Shown piece by piece: positions 7,721 to 16,497 of a DNA stretch of 34,839 nt (position 1 is the first letter of the stretch; every line of letters begins with the position of its first letter). Source of the stretch: an uncultured Clostridia bacterium (GTDB taxonomy: Bacteria; Bacillota; Clostridia; Christensenellales; UBA1242). A program made the translations under genes and the position numbers. The stretch lies in NCBI GenBank assembly GCA_947626955.1, contig CANQUB010000013.1, forward strand, positions 1 to 34,839, given 5' to 3'. Below the pieces are notes generated by a model. That model did no database searches and was not told the DNA's origin. It saw only the letters and a list, made by a program, of their open reading frames with translations.

Positions 7721-8388
7721 TGATGGCTTTTGATTCAAATCTAATACAAAAGAAGCTCGGCTACTCCTACAAAAACTCTAACCTTCTAAGAAATGCACTT
7801 ACTCATTCAAGCTACGCAAATGAGCACAAGTGCCCAAGCAACGAGAGGCTAGAATTTTTGGGAGACAGCGTGCTTGGACTTGTGGTGACCGAGTACCTTT
7901 ATAAAAAGTTCCCGTCGGGCGAGGGAGACCTATCCAAGATGAGGGCCAGCCTTGTCAGTGAAAACTCACTAGCTGCCATCTTTGATCTTTTGGGCCTTGA
8001 AGAGTATTTGATGCGAGGAGAGGGGCTAAAACACAGCCTTCCAACCAAAGCCATGACGGCCGACGCCATGGAGGCCATTATTGCAAGCATCTACATTGAC
8101 GGTGGAATGGACAGTGCAAGAAAGTTTATATTATCAATATATGGTAGTATATTGACAGACATAACACAAGACCATGTGCCTGATAGCGCAAAATCACTTT
8201 TGCAAGAGACTTTCAAAGGGGCTAAAATAGTCTATCAAACAGCGGCCAATGGAGAAGGCGTTGAAAAGACATATCATGCCAAAGTCTTTGTAAACGGCGT
8301 TTTATCGGGCGAAGGCGAGGCCAAAAAGAAGAAAGAGGCTGAAGAACTGGCCGCAAAAGAGGCAATAACAAAATTAAAAAAGGTGTAA
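7720..8388 (+). CDS. rnc: Ribonuclease III
   Basis: Double-strand-specific endoribonuclease that processes rRNA precursors. The catalytic signature NERLEFLGDSVLGLV (41-55) carries the metal-binding Glu and Asp residues, and DAMEAIIASIYIDGG provides the second acidic site. A double-stranded RNA-binding domain occupies the C-terminal third (about 150-220, ending AEELAAKEAITKL). The length of 222 residues is normal. Two consecutive ATGs at 7720 and 7723 are possible; the first overlaps the plsX stop. smc begins one base after the stop. Confidence 0.96.
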   Translation: MMAFDSNLIQKKLGYSYKNSNLLRNALTHSSYANEHKCPSNERLEFLGDSVLGLVVTEYLYKKFPSGEGDLSKMRASLVSENSLAAIFDLLGLEEYLMRGEGLKHSLPTKAMTADAMEAIIASIYIDGGMDSARKFILSIYGSILTDITQDHVPDSAKSLLQETFKGAKIVYQTAANGEGVEKTYHAKVFVNGVLSGEGEAKKKKEAEELAAKEAITKLKKV

Positions 8389-8389
8389 G

Positions 8390-11300
8390 ATGAAATTCAA
8401 AAAATTAGAGATATACGGTTTTAAGTCATTTGCCGACAAGCTTGAAATCAAGTTTGAAAACGGCGTTACAGGAATTGTTGGACCAAACGGTTGCGGCAAA
8501 AGTAATGTTGCCGATTCAATTCGTTGGGTTATGGGTGAGCAGAGTGCAAAGTCTATGCGTGGTAGCAACATGCAGGACGTTATTTTCAATGGCACCGAAG
8601 CCCGCAAACCTCAATCTTTTTCGGAAGTATCGTTGTATTTTGACAACAGCGAAAAGATCTTTCCTGTCGACTATAATGAGGTGGTTTTAACCCGTAAACT
8701 ATATCGTTCGGGCGAGAGCGAATACGCCATCAACAAGACCCCATGCAGGCTAAAAGATATCATTGATATTTTGCGTGATTCGGGCCTTGGAAAAGATAGT
8801 TATTGCGTCATCGGCCAGGGTAAGATTGACGCCCTGCTTTCGGCAAAACCTGAGGAAAGAAGGGCAGTTTTTGAAGAGGCTGCCGGAATTTCTAAGTTTA
8901 AAAGCCGCAAGATTGAGGCTGAGAGAAAACTTGATCGAACCCGTGAAAACCTGACCAGACTTTGCGACATTATCTCCGAGCTTGAACGTCAACTTGGGCC
9001 ACTCAAAAAACAAAGTGAGTCGGCCAAAAAGTTTTTGGAGCTTAGAGAAAAGCTGAAAGAGCTTGAGCTCAATATCTATGTTTATCAATATGACAATGCC
9101 GCCGTCAGCAAGGCTGCAATTCGCGAAAAACTCGATGCCATCGAGGAAGAACTCAATGTAAAAAATGCCGACTTTGAAAAGGCTGTCGAGGCCTTTAACC
9201 TAAGTTCGAACAACATCCGTGAGCTTGATAAAACCATCGAAGAGCTTAGGGATGAACTGCTAAATTTAACGGTTGGGCTAGAGAAGAAGAGTGGCGAGGC
9301 AAAACTCTTGCAAGAAAAGATAGCCAACTACAAGCAGTCGGCCGAAAAGATTAAGACTGACTTAAGTCAAGACGAAGTTTTAAAAGAGAACCTGACCATC
9401 GCCCTTAACGACAAGGAGACCGAGCTCAGCAAGATAAAGGTTGTCATGGGCGAGCTTGAGAGGCAAATAGATAAGGTCAACAGCGAATATCTAGAGATTG
9501 CCGACCGAATGCTTGCCGGTGAAAAGCTGGCTGAGGCTCATGAGGGCGAAATATATGATACTCTCACACAGCTTGGCGACCTTAAGAGTGACCTTTCGAG
9601 CATAAAAACCGAAAAACAGGCACTTTTGAACACTCAGGCCGAGACAAAGACCAAGATTGAGCAGGTTGAAGAAAGGATAACCGAGACTCAAACCTTGCTG
9701 GCTACCAACCGCGAAGCCTTTGAAAAAATCACGGCCGAGATTGACCAAAAGAAGCTTGAGGAGCAAAAGCTAACCGATCTTGCAAGTGATTATTCGTTGA
9801 AGCAAAGCGAGCTTAGCAGGAAGCTTGAAGACATGAAGATGGACTATCATGCCAAACTTTCGCGTGCCCGTGTTTTGCAGGAGATGCAAGAGGACAACGA
9901 AGGCTTTATTGTTTCGGTAAAGAGGCTACTAGAACAGTCTAAAACCAACTCCACCATTGGTGGCATGATTGTGGGCGTTGTTGCAAAGCTTATGCAGGTG
10001 CCCGAGCAGCTTGAAGTGGCCATCGACATGGCTCTTGGCGCGTCGGTGCAAAACATAGTTACCAAAAATGAAGATGACGCCAAATACCTTGTAAACTACC
10101 TTAAGCAAAACCGCTTTGGCCGTGCCACATTTTTGCCTATTTCTTCGGTCAAAGAGCGTTCGGTGCCCGACTGGGTGCGCGGCCGCTTAAATGCAAGGGG
10201 AGTGCTTGGCGTGGCTAGCGAACTCATAAAATTCGACAAGTCTCTAGAGCCAATATTCAAACACCTTCTTGGCGGAACGGTCATTGTGGACAATATCGAC
10301 AACGCCATCTTGCTTGCACAAAACACCAGCTACGCCGTAAAGATTGTCACCCTCGACGGAGATATTATTAATCCTCAGGGTTCAATCACGGGTGGTAGCC
10401 GCAAAGAAGAGGGTTCGGGGCTCATTGGCCGTCAGCGTGAAATTCAGCAACTTACCAAGACCCTGGAAACAGCCAAAAACGACATCAAGGCCCTTATGGA
10501 CAAGCAGGAAGCTTTAAAGCAAAAGGCGGCTGAAAACAATGACAAACTCATTAAAGTCAGCTCACAGCTTAAAGAGTGCGAAGTTAAGCAGGTTAAGCAG
10601 ACCGACGAGATTTATCGCCTTGAGGACCAGATTGGTGAGTTTGAGAAAGAAAAAAGACAGCTTGAATTTACCATAGAGACCATACTCGACAGGCTTGAGG
10701 CGCTTGAAGAGGCCCTGTCGCAGATGTCTAACAAGGAAAAGGAAATGACGGGCAAGCGTGATGAGGCCAGTGCTTCCAAAAAGCGTGAAAGCAGCCGTTT
10801 CGAAGTGCTAAAAAAGCAGCGTGAGACATTGTATGACACCTTGACCGAGCTCAAAGTCAAGTTCGCATCCAGCGAAAAGGAGCAGGCGTCGCTCGAAGCC
10901 GAGAAGGATAGGCTGGAAACTAGCATTGCCGAGAGTAATCACCGCTACCGAGAAAACAAACTTGAGCTTCAAAAGGCTGAGACCATGGTGGCTGAGCTTG
11001 AACGCAGCCTTGCAACGCTGACCGAGGAAAACGCATATAAAGTCAACATGAAAGAGCTGCAAGAGGTCAGGGACAAGCTTGCCAATTTGGATAAATATAA
11101 GACCCAGCTACAGGTTGAGATGAATAAGGCTGACGAAAACAAAATGGCACTGTCGGCCGAGATTCAGCGCGCCAGCGACAAGAAGACCAAGGAAGAAATG
11201 AACCTTGCCAAGATTGACACCGACATCGAGACCATGCAAGAGCGTGTTTGGGAAGAATATAACATGACCTATGCACTTGCTGCCGAGTTTAAGCTTGCCG

Positions 11301-11983
11301 ATTTCAATCTTACCGAGGGCATGGCCGAGTCAGCAAAGATTAAAAAGCAAATTGCATCGCTTGGATATGTCAATGTCGGGGCTATCGAAGAGCTCAAAGA
11401 GGTGACTGCAAGGTATGACGATATGGCCGCTCAGCGTGATGACTTGCAGACAGCCGAGGCCGACCTTGTAAAGATTATCAAAGAGCTCACCGGCGAGATG
11501 GAAACCAGGTTCAAGACTCAGTTTGAAAAGATTAATCAAAACTTCCAAAAGACCTTTAGAGAGCTGTTTGGCGGGGGAAGAGCCTCGCTTGAGCTTGAAG
11601 AAGAGGGCAATTTGCTCGAATGCGGAATCAACATAATAGCCGAGCCACCGGGCAAAAAGTTGCAAAGCATAACCCTTCTTAGTGGTGGTGAAAGAGCATT
11701 GACCGCCGTGGCCATCTTGTTCGCTATTCTAAAGCTCAGCCCAATGCCGTTCTGCGTGCTAGACGAGATTGAGGCCGCACTGGACGACGCCAACGTTGAA
11801 AGGTTTGCAAAATACCTTAAAAACTTCTCAAAAGATACTCAATTTATTGTCATCACGCACCGTAAACCTACCATGGAACTTGCCGACAGCTTGTATGGTG
11901 TCACCATGGAGGAAAAGGGCGTGTCTAAGATTGTGTCGGTTAAGCTTAGCGACGCAATCAAGCAAAGCAAGGAGGCTAGCTAA
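8390..11983 (+). CDS. smc: Chromosome partition protein Smc
   Basis: ATPase of the bacterial condensin (SMC-ScpAB), which compacts and segregates the chromosome. The 1197 residues are of normal length. Walker A GPNGCGKS is at 31-38. Two long coiled-coil arms (about 165-500 and 680-1020, rich in E, K, L, Q) flank a hinge (about 515-665, including GMIVGVVAKLMQVPEQLE). The C-terminal head has the LLSGGERAL signature and Walker B FCVLDEIEAALDD. It is packed tightly between rnc and ftsY and overlaps the ftsY ATG by one base. scpA and scpB are not in the window. Confidence 0.98.
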   Translation: MKFKKLEIYGFKSFADKLEIKFENGVTGIVGPNGCGKSNVADSIRWVMGEQSAKSMRGSNMQDVIFNGTEARKPQSFSEVSLYFDNSEKIFPVDYNEVVLTRKLYRSGESEYAINKTPCRLKDIIDILRDSGLGKDSYCVIGQGKIDALLSAKPEERRAVFEEAAGISKFKSRKIEAERKLDRTRENLTRLCDIISELERQLGPLKKQSESAKKFLELREKLKELELNIYVYQYDNAAVSKAAIREKLDAIEEELNVKNADFEKAVEAFNLSSNNIRELDKTIEELRDELLNLTVGLEKKSGEAKLLQEKIANYKQSAEKIKTDLSQDEVLKENLTIALNDKETELSKIKVVMGELERQIDKVNSEYLEIADRMLAGEKLAEAHEGEIYDTLTQLGDLKSDLSSIKTEKQALLNTQAETKTKIEQVEERITETQTLLATNREAFEKITAEIDQKKLEEQKLTDLASDYSLKQSELSRKLEDMKMDYHAKLSRARVLQEMQEDNEGFIVSVKRLLEQSKTNSTIGGMIVGVVAKLMQVPEQLEVAIDMALGASVQNIVTKNEDDAKYLVNYLKQNRFGRATFLPISSVKERSVPDWVRGRLNARGVLGVASELIKFDKSLEPIFKHLLGGTVIVDNIDNAILLAQNTSYAVKIVTLDGDIINPQGSITGGSRKEEGSGLIGRQREIQQLTKTLETAKNDIKALMDKQEALKQKAAENNDKLIKVSSQLKECEVKQVKQTDEIYRLEDQIGEFEKEKRQLEFTIETILDRLEALEEALSQMSNKEKEMTGKRDEASASKKRESSRFEVLKKQRETLYDTLTELKVKFASSEKEQASLEAEKDRLETSIAESNHRYRENKLELQKAETMVAELERSLATLTEENAYKVNMKELQEVRDKLANLDKYKTQLQVEMNKADENKMALSAEIQRASDKKTKEEMNLAKIDTDIETMQERVWEEYNMTYALAAEFKLADFNLTEGMAESAKIKKQIASLGYVNVGAIEELKEVTARYDDMAAQRDDLQTAEADLVKIIKELTGEMETRFKTQFEKINQNFQKTFRELFGGGRASLELEEEGNLLECGINIIAEPPGKKLQSITLLSGGERALTAVAILFAILKLSPMPFCVLDEIEAALDDANVERFAKYLKNFSKDTQFIVITHRKPTMELADSLYGVTMEEKGVSKIVSVKLSDAIKQSKEAS

Positions 11984-12879
11984 TGGGATTTTTTTCCAGA
12001 CTTTTTGAGGGCATGAAAAAGACTAAAAAGTCTTTTGGCGAAAAACTTAAATACATCTTCACCGGCAACGACATTGACGAGGACTTTTATGAAGAACTCG
12101 AGTTTGTTTTGGTGTCGTCGGACATCGGGGTGGAGACCACCGAATATATAATTGACGAGCTTAGGGAAAGGGCCAAGAAAAACAAGGTCAAAAAGACCGA
12201 GGACTGCAAGCATCTTTTAAAAGAAATTTTGGTGGACATCTTGTCTCAAAACAAGCCCGAGAAACTGGGCTCGCCATGTGTTATCATGGTGCTTGGGGTG
12301 AACGGGGTTGGAAAGACCACTACCATTGGCAAGCTTGCCAAAAAGTTCACCGACGAGGGCAAAAAAGTGGTGCTTGCCGCCGCCGACACTTTTAGAGCGG
12401 CCGCATCCGACCAGCTAGAAGTATGGGCCAATCGCGCAAAGGTAAAGGTGGTAACAAACGAGCATGGCGTCGACCCTGCCGCTGTGGTGTATGACAGCAT
12501 TCAAGCCGCAAAGGCGAGAAATGCCGATGTGCTACTTATTGACACGGCCGGAAGACTGCACAATAAGGCGGTTTTAATGGAAGAGCTGAAAAAGATTAGC
12601 CGCGTGGTCAACAAGGAATATCCCGAGGCCGAGTACCACAAGATGGTTATAGTTGACGGGGCGACCGGGCAAAACGCCATTTCGCAGGTTGAGCTGTTCA
12701 ACGAGGCTGTCGAACTTACCGATGTGTCCATTACCAAGCTTGATGGAACTAGCAAAGGCGGCTTTTTAATCAGCCTTGCCAAGGACTTTGACCTTGCCAT
12801 ACGCTATGTTGGAGTGGGCGAGACGGCCGACGACCTTTTGGACTTTGACCCTAAAGAATTTGTTGATGCAATATTATAA
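11983..12879 (+). CDS. ftsY: Signal recognition particle receptor FtsY
   Basis: SRP receptor GTPase that docks Ffh-ribosome complexes at the membrane. NG domain: G1 motif GVNGVGKTTT (105-114), DTFRAAASDQL, DTAGRL and TKLDGTSKGG. The N-terminal region is short (298 residues total) and lacks the long acidic A domain of enterobacterial FtsY, as is usual in Gram-positives. The start MGFFSRLFEGMKK is a basic amphipathic segment suited to membrane contact. AAGGAGG lies inside the smc end. There is no clear terminator; a new promoter follows within seven bases. Confidence 0.97.
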   Translation: MGFFSRLFEGMKKTKKSFGEKLKYIFTGNDIDEDFYEELEFVLVSSDIGVETTEYIIDELRERAKKNKVKKTEDCKHLLKEILVDILSQNKPEKLGSPCVIMVLGVNGVGKTTTIGKLAKKFTDEGKKVVLAAADTFRAAASDQLEVWANRAKVKVVTNEHGVDPAAVVYDSIQAAKARNADVLLIDTAGRLHNKAVLMEELKKISRVVNKEYPEAEYHKMVIVDGATGQNAISQVELFNEAVELTDVSITKLDGTSKGGFLISLAKDFDLAIRYVGVGETADDLLDFDPKEFVDAIL

Positions 12880-12885
12880 AAATCA

Positions 12886-12914
12886 TTGACAAAAGGTATT
12901 TTTTATGTGATAAT
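12886..12914 (+). promoter_or_regulatory. Predicted promoter of ylxM-ffh-rpsP
   Basis: TTGACA (12886-12891), a 17-bp spacer and GATAAT (12909-12914). The predicted start, near 12921, falls inside the dyad at 12915-12948. Confidence 0.85.
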
Positions 12915-12948
12915 AACAAATGTAAAGTCAAACGGCTTTACATTTGTT
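12915..12948. promoter_or_regulatory. 13-bp-arm dyad spanning the ylxM transcription start
   Basis: AACAAATGTAAAG and CTTTACATTTGTT are perfect inverted repeats separated by eight bases. The dyad sits immediately after the -10 box. It could act as a DNA operator at +1 or, in the RNA, as a 5'-terminal hairpin followed by a T-rich run leading straight to the ylxM ATG. No ribosome binding site lies between it and the ATG. Confidence 0.7.
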
Positions 12949-12955
12949 TGTTTTT

Positions 12956-13300
12956 ATGGAAAAGAAAGTTGAAAAAAACTTGTATTACGACTTCTATCAA
13001 GGTATGCTAACTGAGCACCAGCAAAAAATCTTGGAACCATACTACAACCTTGATGTAAGTCTATCCGAGATTGCCTCGCAACTTGGCATGAGCCGTCAAG
13101 CCGTCTACGACGCCGTAAAGACGGGGGAAAAGCTGATGGAAGAGCTTGAGGCAAAGCTTGGGTGCGTCAAAAGATATCTAGAAAATATGGCTAGCATTGA
13201 AAAATGCGAGGGGTTGATTGAAAATCTAAAGAGTGAGTGCCAATCGGCCGACCTTAATAAACTAACAAAAGAGCTAAAAAAACTCAAACAAAATCAATAG
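12956..13300 (+). CDS. ylxM: YlxM-type HTH protein of the SRP operon
   Basis: A 114-residue protein. Residues 1-60 carry a sigma-70 region-4-like helix-turn-helix (LSEIASQLGMSRQAVYDAVK), followed by a helical, charged C-terminal part. YlxM is found beside ffh in many Gram-positives and has been described as an SRP-associated modulator in streptococci. The start at 12956 (MEKKVEKNLYYDFYQ) is chosen because it aligns with the family N-terminus; the ORF-track start at 12944 (TTG) lies in the dyad. No Shine-Dalgarno sequence precedes it, in contrast to ffh downstream (GGGAGA). Confidence 0.88.
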   Translation: MEKKVEKNLYYDFYQGMLTEHQQKILEPYYNLDVSLSEIASQLGMSRQAVYDAVKTGEKLMEELEAKLGCVKRYLENMASIEKCEGLIENLKSECQSADLNKLTKELKKLKQNQ

Positions 13301-13309
13301 GGAGAACAT

Positions 13310-14635
13310 ATGGGAATGTTTTCGGGGCTTGGTGAAAAGCTCAATCACATTTTTTCAAAACTTGCTCATCGTGGCAAACTTACCGAACTTGAGATAAAAC
13401 AGGCCATGCGCGAGGTTCGTGTGGCACTTTTGGAGGCTGACGTCAACTTCGTTGTGGCAAAGGACTTTATTAATAAAGTCAGCGAAAAGGCGGTTGGTGA
13501 GGACATTTTAAAAAGCCTCACGCCCGGCCAGCAAGTTATAAAGATTGTTAAAGACGAACTCGTGGCCTTGATGGGTAGCACCAACCAAAAGCTAGAAGTT
13601 GCGCCATCTCCGCCAACTGTCATAATGCTGTGTGGACTTCAGGGTGCTGGTAAGACCACCATGTGCGGAAAGCTTGGCTTCCTTCTTAAAAAACAGGGCA
13701 AAAAGCCTATGCTTGTGGCCTGCGACATTTATAGGCCAGCCGCCATAAACCAGCTTAAAGTTGTGGCCGGCAATGCCAATGTCGACTTCTATGAAAAAGG
13801 GACTCAAAGCCCTGTAAAGACTGCACTTGAGGCCATTGAGCTTGCTAAACGTAAGGGCCTTGACACCGTCATTATCGACACTGCGGGCAGGCTGCAAATA
13901 AATGCCGAGCTAATGCAAGAGCTTGAGGAGATTAAGAAGGCTGTAAAGCCAACCGAAATTCTCTTGACTGTCGACGCCATGACCGGTCAAGAGGCCGTAA
14001 ATGTGGCCAAAGAGTTTGACGACAAACTAAACATCACCGGAGTTATCTTGACCAAGCTCGACGGCGACACTCGTGGCGGTGCAGCACTGTCTATTAAGGC
14101 GGTGACCGGAAAGCCAATCAAGTTCAGTGGTATTGGCGAAAAACTTGGCGACCTTGAGCCATTCCATCCCGACCGCATGGCATCAAGAATACTTGGCATG
14201 GGCGATGTGCTGACTTTGATTGAAAAGGCGCAAGAGAGCGTCAACGAAGAGCAGATGAAAAAGCTCGAGGAGAATATCAGGAAAAACACATTCACCTTTG
14301 ACGACTTCTTGGTGCAGTTCGAGCAATTGTCTAAAATTGGCAGCCTTTCGGACATCTTGGCAATGCTGCCGGGAACCATGGGCAAGTTTAAACCTGAGGA
14401 CATCGACGAAAGCCGCGTAAAGGTCTACAAGGCCATCATTCAAAGCATGACCCCAAAAGAGCGTGCCAACCCCGACCTTATAAAGGCCAGCCAAAGAAAG
14501 CGTATTGCAAAGGGCAGTGGCACCAGCATTCAAGAGGTCAACCAGCTCATCAAGCAGTTTGAGCAGGTTAAGCTCATGATGAAAAACCAAAACAACCCAC
14601 GCATGAAAAAGCTGATGGGTAGGCGATTCTTTTAG
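13310..14635 (+). CDS. ffh: Signal recognition particle protein Ffh (SRP54)
   Basis: GTPase that binds signal peptides of nascent chains with 4.5S/6S RNA. N domain 1-95, G domain with G1 GLQGAGKTT (109-117), DIYRPAAINQL, DTAGRLQ and TKLDGDTRGGAAL, and a methionine-rich M domain from about 330 (SDILAMLPGTMGKF ... MKKLMGRRFF). The 441-residue length is normal. It follows ylxM by nine bases. Its partner ftsY is just upstream, and the RNA component was not found in this window. Confidence 0.97.
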   Translation: MGMFSGLGEKLNHIFSKLAHRGKLTELEIKQAMREVRVALLEADVNFVVAKDFINKVSEKAVGEDILKSLTPGQQVIKIVKDELVALMGSTNQKLEVAPSPPTVIMLCGLQGAGKTTMCGKLGFLLKKQGKKPMLVACDIYRPAAINQLKVVAGNANVDFYEKGTQSPVKTALEAIELAKRKGLDTVIIDTAGRLQINAELMQELEEIKKAVKPTEILLTVDAMTGQEAVNVAKEFDDKLNITGVILTKLDGDTRGGAALSIKAVTGKPIKFSGIGEKLGDLEPFHPDRMASRILGMGDVLTLIEKAQESVNEEQMKKLEENIRKNTFTFDDFLVQFEQLSKIGSLSDILAMLPGTMGKFKPEDIDESRVKVYKAIIQSMTPKERANPDLIKASQRKRIAKGSGTSIQEVNQLIKQFEQVKLMMKNQNNPRMKKLMGRRFF

Positions 14636-14662
14636 ATATAACGGCCCACGTGGCGATTATAT
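14636..14662. repeat. Nested palindrome between ffh and rpsP
   Basis: ATATAA ... TTATAT (14636-14641 and 14657-14662) encloses the perfect palindrome CCACGTGG (14646-14653). It lies about 30 bases upstream of the rpsP start. It lacks a T-run, so it may be an operator or RNA structure rather than a terminator. Confidence 0.4.
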
Positions 14663-14689
14663 ACAAAAATAACAATGGAGGAAAAAAAG

Positions 14690-14986
14690 ATGGCAGTTAA
14701 AATCAGACTTACAAGACTTGGAGACAAGAAAACACCTTTCTATCGTGTTGTCGTAGCTGATTCAAGAAAGACCCGAGATGGCGAGTATATCGACCTTGTT
14801 GGAACATACAACCCTCTCAAGAATCCTGAAGAAGTTAAGATTGACGTTGAAAAGGCTAAGGCTTGGATCAGCAAGGGTGCTCAACCAACCGAGACCGTAA
14901 AGTCAATTCTTGTTAAGGCCGGCGCTCTTGAGAAGAGCCCAGCTAAAAAGGCTCCAAGAACAGGCAAAAAGACCAAGAAAGAGTAA
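14690..14986 (+). CDS. rpsP: Small-subunit ribosomal protein S16
   Basis: Begins [26 protein letters not shown], the S16 signature, followed by [11 protein letters not shown]. 98 residues with a lysine-rich C-terminal tail. The start at 14690 rather than 14675 is chosen because GGAGG, which overlaps the upstream ATG, is spaced eight bases before it. It is followed by khpA 13 bases later. Confidence 0.97.
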   Translation: MAVKIRLTRLGDKKTPFYRVVVADSRKTRDGEYIDLVGTYNPLKNPEEVKIDVEKAKAWISKGAQPTETVKSILVKAGALEKSPAKKAPRTGKKTKKE

Positions 14987-14999
14987 GGTGGGATAAATT

Positions 15000-15227
15000 A
15001 TGAAAGAACTTCTTGAATTTATTCTTGCAAAACTTGTGTCTTGCCCCGAAGAAGTAAAGGTTGATGTAACCGAGAACGGCAAAGAGGTTGACATGGTTGT
15101 CCATGTCGCCAAACAAGATGTTGGCGCGGTCATCGGCCGTGGAGGAAAGATTGCAAATTCTATCCGCACCGTGGTTAGAACAAGTGCAAAGCGAGAAAAC
15201 AAGCGAGTTAATATTCGTTTTGAGTAA
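15000..15227 (+). CDS. khpA: KH-domain RNA-binding protein KhpA (YlqC)
   Basis: A 75-residue single KH domain with the GxxG loop in VGAVIGRGGKIANSIR. KhpA pairs with KhpB and binds RNAs linked to cell division and elongation in Gram-positives. The position after rpsP is conserved. It is followed at once by a terminator, so the rpsP-khpA unit ends here; the ylqD gene found next in Bacillus is missing. Confidence 0.93.
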   Translation: MKELLEFILAKLVSCPEEVKVDVTENGKEVDMVVHVAKQDVGAVIGRGGKIANSIRTVVRTSAKRENKRVNIRFE

Positions 15228-15256
15228 AAAAGAGCAGTTAATGCTCTTTTTATTTT
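15227..15256 (+). terminator. Intrinsic terminator after khpA
   Basis: AAAAGAGCA-GTTAA-TGCTCTTTT stem followed by TTATTTT. The tail overlaps the -35 box of the next promoter. Confidence 0.88.
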
Positions 15257-15283
15257 GAAAAAACGCCCGCCTCGTGATATAAT
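15255..15283 (+). promoter_or_regulatory. Predicted promoter of the rimM operon
   Basis: TTGAAA (15255-15260), a 17-bp spacer and TATAAT (15278-15283). The start would be about 12 bases before the rimM ATG, giving a very short leader that still contains AAGGTG. Confidence 0.82.
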
Positions 15284-15301
15284 CTTGCCAAGGTGAAGAA
15301 T

Positions 15302-15823
15302 ATGAACGAACTAATAGCTGTGGCATTTGTCAATAAACCGCAAGGAATAAAGGGCGACCTCAAGGTCGAGCCTCTTTTGGATGATGCCGAAAATATCACC
15401 AAATTTTCCACCCTTTATACAAAAAATGGCGACCAGCTCGAGGTTACTGGCTCCTATAAGGTGGGCGACGGCTACGCACTGCACCTTAAGGATGTCAATA
15501 GCGTTGAAGAGGCCATGCTGTATAAGAATCAGTACCTTTACGCTAGGCGTGAGCAGCTTAAAGATATGGTGGGCGACGATAAATTCTTTATAAGTGATCT
15601 TATTAATAAGGTTGCCGTGTTTGACGACGGCGAGACTGTGGGAATTATCGACGATGTCGAAAACTACGGTGCCAGCGACGTGGTCATGATAAAGTCTAAA
15701 AAGTACACCAATTTGTCCTTTGCCAATGTTGGTGGGGTGATCATGAGTGTTGACGACAAAGTGGTGACTCTAAACCGTCAAGAATTTTTGAAAGTTTGTG
15801 TCTACGACGAGGAGGATGCATGA
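15302..15823 (+). CDS. rimM: Ribosome maturation factor RimM
   Basis: Helps mature the 30S head domain around S19. N-terminal beta-barrel with NKPQGIKGDLKVEPLLDD (about 11-28), and a PRC-barrel in the C-terminal half (FFISDLINKVAVFDDGETVGIIDDV). 173 residues from the ATG at 15302; the ORF start at 15293 is a GTG lying inside the AAGGTG binding site. The stop overlaps trmD (ATGA), indicating coupling. Confidence 0.95.
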   Translation: MNELIAVAFVNKPQGIKGDLKVEPLLDDAENITKFSTLYTKNGDQLEVTGSYKVGDGYALHLKDVNSVEEAMLYKNQYLYARREQLKDMVGDDKFFISDLINKVAVFDDGETVGIIDDVENYGASDVVMIKSKKYTNLSFANVGGVIMSVDDKVVTLNRQEFLKVCVYDEEDA

Positions 15824-16494
15824 GGATTGATATTTTGACCCTTTTTCCTGAAATGTTTTCAAGCCTTTCGGCCAGTTTGCTTGGCAAGGCTCAGGAAAAG
15901 GACATTTTGCAAATAAACATAATAAACATTCGCGACTTCTCCAAAGACAAGCATAAAAAGACCGACGACTACACCTTTGGTGGGGGAAACGGAATGCTCA
16001 TGACCCCGCAACCCATCTACGATGCCATGACCAGCATCGAGGGCTATGAGAGTGCACACAAGATTTATCTTTCGCCTCGTGGCAAAGTTTTTAAGCAAGA
16101 GATGGTCAAGAGTTTGACTGACTTTGACCATTTGATATTTTTATGTGGGCACTACGAAGGGGTCGACCAGCGGGTGGTGGATATGCTCATCGATGAAGAG
16201 ATCTCCATTGGGGACTTTGTGCTTACCGGTGGTGAGCTGCCAGCCATGGTCATTATCGACGCGGTTTCAAGGTATTTGCCCGGAGTGCTTGGCAACAGCC
16301 AGTCGACTGAGGAAGAGAGTTTTTCGTCGGGGCTGCTTGAATATCCGCAATACACACGGCCGGCCGAGTTTATGGGAAGAAGAGTTCCCGAGGTCTTGCT
16401 TTCGGGCGACCATGAGAAAATAAGAAAGTGGAGGGAGAATGAGGCCAAAAAAGTCACCTTGGCTCGCCGCCCAGATATTATTAAAAAGGATTAG
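15820..16494 (+). CDS. trmD: tRNA (guanine37-N1)-methyltransferase TrmD
   Basis: Methylates G37 of tRNAs with SAM; prevents frameshifting. Starts MRIDILTLFPEMF, as the family does. The knotted SPOUT fold motifs are present: FGGGNGMLM (usually YGGGPGMVM), LCGHYEGVDQRV and SIGDFVLTGGELPA. 224 residues. The start at 15820 overlaps the rimM TGA, with GAGGAGG upstream. The tRNA-Leu in this window has G at position 37 next to G36, fitting a TrmD substrate. Confidence 0.97.
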   Translation: MRIDILTLFPEMFSSLSASLLGKAQEKDILQINIINIRDFSKDKHKKTDDYTFGGGNGMLMTPQPIYDAMTSIEGYESAHKIYLSPRGKVFKQEMVKSLTDFDHLIFLCGHYEGVDQRVVDMLIDEEISIGDFVLTGGELPAMVIIDAVSRYLPGVLGNSQSTEEESFSSGLLEYPQYTRPAEFMGRRVPEVLLSGDHEKIRKWRENEAKKVTLARRPDIIKKD

Positions 16495-16497
16495 GTT

